A DNA stretch of 6,686 bases from NCBI GenBank assembly GCA_001000035.1, contig LCGX01000050.1, positions 1 to 6,686 of the forward strand, in the 5' to 3' direction. This DNA comes from Candidatus Nomurabacteria bacterium GW2011_GWF2_43_8. Lineage in GTDB: Bacteria > Patescibacteriota > Minisyncoccia > Phycocordibacterales > UBA9973. A model generated the notes under the pieces. That model had not been told where the DNA came from. It did no database searches and saw only the letters and a list, made by a program, of their open reading frames with translations. The position numbers were made by a program, and so were the translations under genes. Positions 1-5,322 of this stretch are shown in pieces. Numbering within the stretch: the first letter of the stretch is position 1; the number at the start of each line of letters is the position of its first letter.

Positions 1-429
1 CACTTTTAAAGCATTTTTGGTTTTAATGCCGGAGAGGGAAAGAGAATCTATAAAAATAATCTCGCCGTCTTTGAGTTTTTTGGAAAGCACGGAAAAGAGA
101 GCCTGGGCGCGCATTTTCTTAGAAATTTTTCTCTTATAGTTTTTCTCCGCAAGCGGTCCGTGAGTAACTCCTCCGCCAACCCAGATTGGGCTTCGGCTCG
201 AGCCGTGCCGCGCGCGACCAGTCCCTTTTTGTTTCCAGGGCTTGCTTCCGCCGCCGCGCACTTCCCCGCGATCTTTGGTGTCTGCCGTGCCAGCGCGTTT
301 ATTGCTGCGCATGCTCTCTACCACCTGATGCACTAAGTCCGAGCGCCACTTGGCGGCAAAAACACGGTCCGGAAGACTTATGGTCCCGGTTTCAGCTCCT
401 TTTTGATTGTATATTTTCGCTTCTGCCAT
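1..429 (-). CDS. rplD: Large ribosomal subunit protein L4 (uL4), N-terminal 143 residues; 3' end outside window
   Basis: L4 is an early-assembly protein of the 50S subunit. Its globular domain binds 23S rRNA and its long loop reaches the peptide exit tunnel; in some bacteria it also represses the S10 operon. Translating down from the ATG at 427-429 gives 143 uninterrupted codons to the window edge. The protein opens MAEAKIYNQKGAETG. Residues 57-74 carry the family's basic, glycine-rich tunnel loop (EVRGGGSKPWKQKGTGRAR), followed by GSSRSPIWVGGGVTHGP at 76-92, both hallmarks of L4. KKMRAQALFSVLS at 104-116 begins the conserved helical region. The usual Arg or Lys after GGG is Ser here. About 60 to 70 C-terminal residues are missing if the length is typical. 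The start lies 1 nt after the rplC stop (TAA-T-ATG), which indicates translational coupling. Gene order S10-L3-L4 supports the call. Confidence 0.96.
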   Translation of the reverse strand, partial: MAEAKIYNQKGAETGTISLPDRVFAAKWRSDLVHQVVESMRSNKRAGTADTKDRGEVRGGGSKPWKQKGTGRARHGSSRSPIWVGGGVTHGPLAEKNYKRKISKKMRAQALFSVLSKKLKDGEIIFIDSLSLSGIKTKNALKV

Positions 430-430
430 A

Positions 431-997
431 TTATTTGCTTTTTATTTCCACTAAAGTCCCGCGCCGGCCGGCTATTGCGCCTTTCAACAACATCAAATTA
501 TTTTCCTTATCCACAAAAACAACTTGCAAATTTTTCTGCGTGATGCGATTGCCGCCCATCCGGCCCGCCATTCTCATACCTTTCGGCACATGAGTCCGAA
601 GGCCTCCGCCGATACTTCCGGGCTCTCGTTCTGAGTGCTTCTGGCCGTGGGAGCGCGGGCCGCCGTGAAAGCCGTGACGCTTCACGACACCCTGAAAACC
701 CTTACCCTTGGAAATACTGGAAACTTCCACTCGGTCGCCGGGAGCAAAAGCGGAAACATCAATGCTGTCGCCTTCCTTCAAACTAACCGCATCGGTAGTT
801 TTCAATCTGAACTCCTTGAACTTTTTTTTCTTCTCTTTCCCGAAACTGACCTGCACCGCGTCATAACTGTCATTTTCTTTGTTAAAAATTCTTGTCACTA
901 TGACGGGCGAAACGGAAACTATCGTTACCGGAACGACCGCGCCGTCTTCGGAAAAATATTCCGCCATATTCTCTTTTGTTCCAAGAATGAATTTCAT
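431..997 (-). CDS. rplC: Large ribosomal subunit protein L3 (uL3)
   Basis: L3 binds the 3' end of 23S rRNA near the peptidyl transferase centre and is one of the first proteins to assemble on the 50S subunit. The 188-residue product starts MKFILGTKENMAEYFSEDG, matching the family's MxxILGxKxGMTxxFxEDG opening although the GMT positions read NMA. VVPVTIV follows at 21-27. The conserved central block runs from KGKGFQGVVKRHGF (97-110) through GGPRSHG and PGSIGG (126-131) to MAGRMGGNRIT (143-153). The C-terminal strand is NLMLLKGAIAGRRGTLV (167-183). It is about 20 residues shorter than the E. coli protein (209), mostly at the C-terminus. The glutamine that PrmB methylates in E. coli (GSIGQ) is replaced by Gly131. 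The ATG lies 15 nt after the rpsJ stop with no convincing Shine-Dalgarno sequence; the family opening fixes the start. Confidence 0.97.
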   Translation of the reverse strand: MKFILGTKENMAEYFSEDGAVVPVTIVSVSPVIVTRIFNKENDSYDAVQVSFGKEKKKKFKEFRLKTTDAVSLKEGDSIDVSAFAPGDRVEVSSISKGKGFQGVVKRHGFHGGPRSHGQKHSEREPGSIGGGLRTHVPKGMRMAGRMGGNRITQKNLQVVFVDKENNLMLLKGAIAGRRGTLVEIKSK

Positions 998-1012
998 GGT
1001 AGGCTTGCCGAA

Positions 1013-1435
1013 CTACATCATCTTCACGTCAATATCGACTCCGGAAGGAAGCGAAAGATTAGTAAGAGCTTCGACTGTTTTGGCATTCGGATTTATGATG
1101 TCAATCAACCGCTTGTGCACCCTTATCTCAAATTGTTCCCGTGTATTTTTGTAGATAAAAGGAGAACGATTGACCGTATATTTCTTTATTTCAGTCGGCA
1201 ACGGCACAGGGCCGATAATCTCAGCATCGTAGCGAACCGCGGTGTCCATAATCTGTTTTACCGACGCATCTAGAATCTTGCTCTCGTAGGCACGAACCCG
1301 GATGCGAAGCACCACCTTCGTATCGCTCTTCTCTTTTTTGGGAGAAGTTTTCGTGGTTTTTTTTGTTCCGGCCTTCTTGGTTGGAATCCCGATTTTGGCC
1401 GGGAGCTCTTTTGTTTTTGAATGTGCTGTTGTCAT
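1013..1435 (-). CDS. rpsJ: Small ribosomal subunit protein S10 (uS10) with basic N-terminal extension
   Basis: S10 belongs to the 3' (head) domain of the 30S subunit; in E. coli it also serves as NusE in antitermination. The core (about residues 40-140) aligns along its full length with the 100-residue family: VVLRIRVRAYESKILD at the start, IGPVPLPT at 74-81, YTVNRSPFIYKNTREQFEIR at 86-105, RLIDIINP at 109-116, and a final LPSGVDIDVKMM. Ahead of it lie about 40 residues rich in Lys, Thr and Pro, predicted to be disordered, making 140 residues in all. I chose the ATG at 1433-1435, with GAG 4 nt upstream. A TTG at 1442-1444 in the same frame would add three residues and is less likely. The gene follows tuf after 32 nt and precedes rplC by 15 nt, the usual order at the head of the S10 operon. 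Confidence 0.95.
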   Translation of the reverse strand: MTTAHSKTKELPAKIGIPTKKAGTKKTTKTSPKKEKSDTKVVLRIRVRAYESKILDASVKQIMDTAVRYDAEIIGPVPLPTEIKKYTVNRSPFIYKNTREQFEIRVHKRLIDIINPNAKTVEALTNLSLPSGVDIDVKMM

Positions 1436-1467
1436 TGAACTCAAATCCCAATCTTATTTAGCCAAAA

Positions 1468-2630
1468 CTAACCCAAGATTTTCGTAACCACTCCGGCACC
1501 GACGGTTTTGCCTCCTTCGCGGATGGCAAATCTCTGGGATTCTTCAAGCGCGACCGGGGTAACCAGCTTGACGGTAATTTTTACCGTATCGCCGGGCATA
1601 ACCATTTCTACACCTTCAGCGAGTGTTACATCGCCGGTCACATCCGTTGTACGGATGTAGAACTGCGGCTTGTAACCCTTGAAAAACGGGGTGTGGCGTC
1701 CGCCTTCCTCTTTTTTTAGGACATAAACCTCGCAAGTAAAATTATCGTGAGGAGTAACCGTTCCCGGCTTGGCCAAAACCTGTCCGCGGGTAATGTCTTC
1801 TTTCTTCAAACCTCGCAGAAGTACTCCGGCATTGTCGCCCGCCATGCCTTCCTGAAGATTTTTGTTGAACATTTCAATGCCGGTGACAGTCGTTTTTTGC
1901 GTGGGTTTGATTCCGACGACTTCCACTTCCTCGCCGACTTTCACCAATCCTCTCTCGATTTTTCCGGTCACCACCGTGCCTCGGCCTTCAATCGAGAAAA
2001 TGTCTTCGACAGGCATGAGGAATGGTTTCTTGATATCTCTCTCCGGAATCGGAATATAAGTGTCAAGAGCGTTTACCAGTTCAAGAATTTTCTTGGCCCA
2101 TTCATCGTCCAGAGATTTCGCCTCAAGACCTTTGAGCGCGGAACCGCGGATAACCGGAGCGCCGGCTCCGTCAAAACCCTGTTTCGTCAGAAGTTCGCGG
2201 ATTTCTTCTTCCACCAGGTCAATCATATCTTTGTCGTCAACCATGTCGCACTTATTGAGGAATACGATAATCTTTGGAACTCCCACCTGCTTCGCAAGCA
2301 AAACGTGTTCGCGGGTCTGCGGCATCGCGCCGTCAGTGGCCGCAACCACCAAAATCGCTCCGTCCATTTGGGCGGCGCCGGTAATCATGTTCTTGATGTA
2401 GTCCGCGTGTCCGGGAGCGTCGATGTGCGCGTAGTGGCGGGCATCGGTCGCGTACTCGTTGTGAGAAATGTTAATCGTAATACCTCTCGCTTTTTCCTCG
2501 GGAGCGTTGTCGATTTGGTCGACTCCGCGAAGGCGAACTGTTCAGCGGTCAATGTGGTCTTTCCATGGTCGACGTGACCGATGGTGCCGACATTAATGTG
2601 CGGCTTATCTCTCTTAAATTCTTCTGCCAT
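1468..2630 (-). pseudogene. tuf: Elongation factor Tu, reading frame broken by a deletion of about 28 nt after the P-loop
   Basis: EF-Tu is the GTPase that delivers aminoacyl-tRNA to the ribosome. The first frame, from the ATG at 2628-2630, encodes the normal N-terminus with G1 motif GHVDHGKT (residues 18-25) and TTLTA, then turns to nonsense after Ala29 and ends at a TGA at 2385-2387. The second frame is open from 2541 down to the TAG at 1468-1470. It encodes the rest of EF-Tu: VDQIDNAPEEKARGITI (switch I), DAPGHADY (G3), NKCD (G4), GSALK (G5), and complete domains 2 and 3 with GRGTVVTG, GGRHTPFFKGYKPQFY and a normal end, VGAGVVTKILG. E. coli EF-Tu has 17 residues between TTLTA and DQID; here only 23 nt separate them, a deficit of about 28 nt. 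Most of the helix after the P-loop is therefore missing, so simple ribosomal frameshifting would not restore a normal protein. The likely explanations are an assembly or sequencing error or a genuine lesion. Family identity is certain; pseudogene status is not. Confidence 0.85.
2521..2546 (-). other. Junction of the tuf deletion and frameshift
   Basis: This is the stretch between the last correct codon of the first tuf frame (GCT, Ala29, 2544-2546) and the first clearly correct codons of the second (GTC GAC CAA, starting at 2523). In the second frame a TGA at 2542-2544 closes the reading frame, and the following bases read TVRLRGVDQID, where RGVDQID resembles a normal EF-Tu sequence. The breakpoint therefore lies at about 2532-2543. 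A short interrupted palindrome, GAACAGTTC (2535-2543, minus strand), lies at the likely join. Confidence 0.7.
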
Positions 2631-2688
2631 ATTCTTTTATTGGTTTAATAATTAAAACTTAACGTACGAGAACCAGTCGCTAAGGCCT

Positions 2689-2727
2689 AATTACTAACTT
2701 CGTCCGCCTTGGGCGGAAAATTACTAA
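2689..2727. repeat. GC-rich palindrome bracketed by 9-bp direct repeats
   Basis: A perfect inverted repeat, TCCGCC (2703-2708) and GGCGGA (2712-2717) with a 3-nt loop TTG, sits in otherwise AT-rich intergenic DNA. Identical 9-bp copies of AATTACTAA lie on both sides (2689-2697 and 2719-2727), with 21 bp between them. The layout resembles a tiny inserted element with a target-site duplication. No T-tract follows the hairpin on either strand, so it is not a standard intrinsic terminator. In the predicted tuf leader RNA it would form a stem-loop about 75 nt before the start codon. The sequence pattern is directly visible; any mobile origin is inference. Confidence 0.55.
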
Positions 2728-2741
2728 TAATTTTAATAAGC

Positions 2742-2768
2742 AAAACAAAAACTGCAGAAAGTGCAGTT
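2742..2768 (-). terminator. Hairpin plus U-rich tract downstream of pyrF (intrinsic terminator or tuf 5' stem-loop)
   Basis: On the minus strand AACTGCA (2762-2768), a 5-nt loop CTTTC, and TGCAGTT (2750-2756) form a perfect 7-bp stem. It is followed directly by TTTGTTTT (2742-2749). This is a fair Rho-independent terminator for the pyr operon, 40 nt past the pyrF stop, although only 3 of the 7 pairs are GC. The stem begins at the predicted start of tuf transcription, so it may instead act as a protective or attenuating stem-loop at the 5' end of the tuf mRNA. Confidence 0.6.
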
Positions 2769-2774
2769 CTGATA

Positions 2775-2802
2775 ATGATAGCAGATTAAAAAACATTGTC
2801 AA
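2775..2802 (-). promoter_or_regulatory. Sigma70-type promoter for tuf and the S10 genes
   Basis: The minus strand carries a consensus -35 box TTGACA (2797-2802), a 16-nt spacer, and a -10 box TATCAT (2775-2780), five of six matching TATAAT. The -35 box starts 5 nt after the pyrF stop codon. Transcription would start near 2768-2770, giving tuf a leader of about 140 nt. The position, in the only long gap between the two gene blocks, fits separate control of translation genes and pyrimidine genes. Confidence 0.65.
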
Positions 2803-2807
2803 TAAAA

Positions 2808-3611
2808 TCAAAAAACCATATATTTCCTGATTTCCTCGCAAAGTTTTCGAGCTTCTTCCTTTGGATTATCGGCAAAAATTATACCCCGGGAGGAATTGAT
2901 GATAAGACCAAGACCCGCGCTGTTTTGCCCTGCCTCCATCACGGCCTTTACATCCCCGCCCTGCGCGCCCACGCCCGGCACCAGAAAAGTCATCTCGCCC
3001 GCGATCTCCCTGATTTTTTTCATCTCTTCGGGATAAGTTGCCCCGACGACGAGCAGGCAGTTGTAATTTTTGTTCCAATCTTCGAAAACTTTTTCCGCGA
3101 CGATTTGCCAAATTGGCTTTCCTCCAACCGAAAGGTCTTGAAGTTCACCCGCCCCGGGGTTAGAAGTCCGGCATAAAATAATGCAACCTTTATCTTTTCT
3201 GTCCAAAAACGGCCGGAGCGCTTCTTCCCCTAAATATGGATGCAGGGTTATCGCGTCGAACCCATACCAGTCAAAAAAAGAATCGACGTAGCCCTGGTTC
3301 GTATTGCCGATATCGGCGCGCTTGCAATCGCAAATCAAGAATACATCGGGGTGTTTTTCCCGCAGATATTCCATCGTCATTTTAAGTTCGCGGATTCCCC
3401 GGTCTCCCCGGGCCTCGTAAAAAGCCGAATTCGCCTTGAAGGCGGCGGAGTATTCGTGCGTTTCTCCGATAATCCACTTGTTAAATTCAAATTGGGGAAA
3501 CTCCATTTTCAAAAAACGCTCCGGGATTTTTGAGAAATCGGCATCCAAACCGACGCACAGAAGCGAATTTATTTTTTCAGCTCTCCTATTGTATTTTTCT
3601 ATAATATTCAT
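2808..3611 (-). CDS. pyrF: Orotidine 5'-phosphate decarboxylase, type 2
   Basis: This enzyme converts OMP to UMP with loss of CO2, the last step of de novo UMP synthesis, in the cytoplasm and without a cofactor. The 267-residue length and sequence match the long type 2 family rather than the roughly 230-residue E. coli form. Visible elements are LLCVGLDAD (17-25, strand 1), the conserved lysine in AAFKAN (Lys59), the catalytic block DCKRADIGNT (95-104, with Asp95, Lys97 and Asp100 forming the charged network), ATYPEEM (191-197), the phosphate-binding VPGVGAQGGD (211-220) and SSRGI (240-244, with the phosphate-gripping Arg). The start ATG lies 1 nt after the pyrE stop (TAA-A-ATG), so translation is probably coupled. 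It ends with TGA, the only TGA stop in the window, and is the last gene of the pyr operon. No damage is seen. Confidence 0.97.
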   Translation of the reverse strand: MNIIEKYNRRAEKINSLLCVGLDADFSKIPERFLKMEFPQFEFNKWIIGETHEYSAAFKANSAFYEARGDRGIRELKMTMEYLREKHPDVFLICDCKRADIGNTNQGYVDSFFDWYGFDAITLHPYLGEEALRPFLDRKDKGCIILCRTSNPGAGELQDLSVGGKPIWQIVAEKVFEDWNKNYNCLLVVGATYPEEMKKIREIAGEMTFLVPGVGAQGGDVKAVMEAGQNSAGLGLIINSSRGIIFADNPKEEARKLCEEIRKYMVF

Positions 3612-3612
3612 T

Positions 3613-4233
3613 TTATTTTTTTGACTCTAAAAATTTCTTGCCATGGCCGACCGTCGTGTTGACGGGAACTCCGTTTTGGCAAAGAGGGCAAGCGCTCGCT
3701 TCGTAAGTGGAGACGAATAAATTACTTAAGGCGTAAAACGGCACCCCCGATAAATTTTCTTTTATGTCTTTATTCTTATTTACCATTGCGCAGGCGCTCA
3801 CGATATTTCCTCCGGCATCCTGCGCCGCTTTGATTGTTTTGAGCAAAGACCCGCCGGTAGTGACGATGTCTTCAACGATAAGAACCTTCTTTCCCTTAAC
3901 AAAATTTTCATACCCGCGGGTAAAAATTTGCCCGTTTTCGGGAGATTTTTCCGTGTAAACCGCCGATACTTCCCTCCCGCAAATTTCGCTCAAATGAAAC
4001 GCGGTCCACTGGGAGAGAATTATTCCACCCAAGGCCGGTCCCACGACAACTTCAACATCCGCGTCCCTAAATTTCTCCGCCAAAATCCGGCAGATTTGGG
4101 AAGTTTCCTTGGTGTGCGGGTATAAAAAATCTTTGTTTATGTACGTGGCAAAATGAAGTCCGGAGGTTCCCACAAAATGGCTTTTTTCAAAAATCGCTCC
4201 GACGTTTTTTAAAATGCTTATTATGTCTTTCAT
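3613..4233 (-). CDS. pyrE: Orotate phosphoribosyltransferase
   Basis: This enzyme joins orotate to PRPP to form OMP and pyrophosphate, the fifth step of UMP synthesis. The 206-residue product has the type I phosphoribosyltransferase fold signature: VVVGPALGGIILS (62-74) and the PRPP-binding loop VLIVEDIVTTGGS (117-129), in which the acidic pair ED contacts the ribose. The flexible catalytic loop is expected around 95-107. TSGLHFATYINKDFLYPH (23-40) matches the N-terminal substrate region, including the TSGxHxxxY pattern of this subgroup. The C-terminus carries CPLCQNGVP (182-190); the CxxC pair recurs in some PyrE-like proteins, and its role is not known to me. The ATG follows the pyrD stop by 4 nt, and a GGAGAGG inside the pyrD end lies about 13 nt upstream, farther than ideal. 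Coexpression with pyrC, pyrD and pyrF supports OPRT over a generic purine phosphoribosyltransferase. Confidence 0.95.
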   Translation of the reverse strand: MKDIISILKNVGAIFEKSHFVGTSGLHFATYINKDFLYPHTKETSQICRILAEKFRDADVEVVVGPALGGIILSQWTAFHLSEICGREVSAVYTEKSPENGQIFTRGYENFVKGKKVLIVEDIVTTGGSLLKTIKAAQDAGGNIVSACAMVNKNKDIKENLSGVPFYALSNLFVSTYEASACPLCQNGVPVNTTVGHGKKFLESKK

Positions 4234-4237
4234 TCTT

Positions 4238-5317
4238 TTATCTTAACCTCTCCTTTATGTCTCTTGCAAGATAGGGGTTCCACATCGCTCCGGTCGCGGA
4301 CATCACGATATCCGCGCCGGCGTTTCGGTATTCAAAAAAATCTTCCGGGGACGCTACTCCTCCAACACCGATAATGATATAAGAATAATTGAATTCCTCG
4401 CGCAATTTTTTTAATCTTTTTACCATATCGAGTCCTGCCCATTTTATGGCATGGCCGCAAATTCCGCTCCGCGAACGCCCCTCCCCGGGAAGGGCTTGTT
4501 CTCCATTTTTATCAATAATTTTGGCGGGAATGGTGTTAATGGCGGAAATGCCCTGCGCGACAGACCCGATTTCTTTCACAAAATTTCGGAGCGCATTATC
4601 GTCATTGTAATAAGCGATCTTAACAATCAGAGGAATATCTCCGATAATTTCTTTTATTGCGCGGGCGATTTTCGCGCTGCGTTCGATATCATAACAAAGA
4701 AGATTATTGGTCCCTTCGTTGGGACAGCTGAAATTCACTTCTACAACTTTCACGCCCGTATCTTTCAGCATTTTCGCAGTTATTCGATAATCATTTATGT
4801 ATTCTTCTGCATTTTGTCCCTCTTTTTTCGTACCCTGGAAACTTCCAACAACAATTTGTCCTGTATGCGCATATTTAACAGTTTCACTTAAATCTTTCTG
4901 CCAGAATTCCGGATCGAAAGAAGGCACGCCGAAAGAGTTTGTGATGGAAAGCGGCTCGCGATAATCCTTGTCGGCCACAAGTTCCCCCTGCGCTTTTTCC
5001 AAGGTCAGATCTCCGTCAATTTTCACCGACAAGACATTCGGCCACGGATGACAAGAATATTTCGCGCTTCGGACGGTCTTGTAAGTCACAATGTCGAACC
5101 CCTTATCAAGCGCGGCGCGCGCAAAGTTCCCGTTAATTAGCGGACCAGCCGGAATGCCAAAAGGCGAATTCACTTTAAAACCAAAAAAATCATACGACTT
5201 GCCGACCTGCGAGGTTGACAAGTTTAACGCTTTTTCGTCGGCGAAGGCCCCGAAGGGTCCGTCCTTGAAATTGTCTTCATAAGATTTTTCCGGATCGTAA
5301 AATGGTTCGTAAAGCAT
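4238..5317 (-). CDS. pyrD: Dihydroorotate dehydrogenase, class 1-like catalytic cysteine
   Basis: This FMN enzyme oxidises dihydroorotate to orotate, the fourth step of UMP synthesis. The 359-residue product forms the expected flavin-binding barrel: FGIPAGPLINGN (53-64), a lysine in VTYKTVRS (77-84), the active-site loop VEVNFSCPNEG (192-202) with Cys198 as base, VKIAYY (232-237, Lys233), NT (261-262), SG (284-285), GVGGVASPEDF (317-327) and MSATGAMW (339-346) for the FMN phosphate. Cysteine rather than serine at the base position marks class 1 (soluble) enzymes. No N-terminal membrane helix is seen and no pyrK lies nearby, so the electron acceptor cannot be named. It is about 50 residues longer than typical class 1 enzymes, mostly an N-terminal region (1-45). 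I start at the ATG at 5315-5317, 5 nt after the pyrC stop; the same frame continues upstream to 5404 but would overlap pyrC. No strong ribosome binding site is visible (GGGAG lies 18 nt away). Confidence 0.93.
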   Translation of the reverse strand: MLYEPFYDPEKSYEDNFKDGPFGAFADEKALNLSTSQVGKSYDFFGFKVNSPFGIPAGPLINGNFARAALDKGFDIVTYKTVRSAKYSCHPWPNVLSVKIDGDLTLEKAQGELVADKDYREPLSITNSFGVPSFDPEFWQKDLSETVKYAHTGQIVVGSFQGTKKEGQNAEEYINDYRITAKMLKDTGVKVVEVNFSCPNEGTNNLLCYDIERSAKIARAIKEIIGDIPLIVKIAYYNDDNALRNFVKEIGSVAQGISAINTIPAKIIDKNGEQALPGEGRSRSGICGHAIKWAGLDMVKRLKKLREEFNYSYIIIGVGGVASPEDFFEYRNAGADIVMSATGAMWNPYLARDIKERLR

Positions 5318-5322
5318 AAAAA

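Noticed and set aside
186..1273. Plus-strand open frames opposite rplD, rplC and rpsJ
   Set aside because: They lie entirely across conserved ribosomal protein genes, have no family features, and no ribosome binding site or promoter is visible for them.
2385..2388. ATGA overlap between the two tuf frames as a designed split gene with coupled translation
   Set aside because: The first frame is out-of-frame nonsense after residue 29 and the overlapping ATG is an ordinary internal Met of EF-Tu (NMITGAAQ), so the overlap is coincidental.
2521..2546. Programmed ribosomal frameshift in tuf
   Set aside because: No slippery heptamer is seen, and about 28 nt of conserved coding sequence are missing, which frameshifting cannot supply.
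1747..2577. Long open frame of 276 codons on the plus strand opposite tuf
   Set aside because: It is the antisense shadow of the strongly codon-biased EF-Tu gene; the product has no recognisable domain and the opposite strand is unambiguous.
2808..2810. TGA reassigned to glycine, as in some CPR lineages
   Set aside because: PyrF ends at its normal length at this TGA, and no in-frame TGA falls at a conserved glycine in any of the intact genes.
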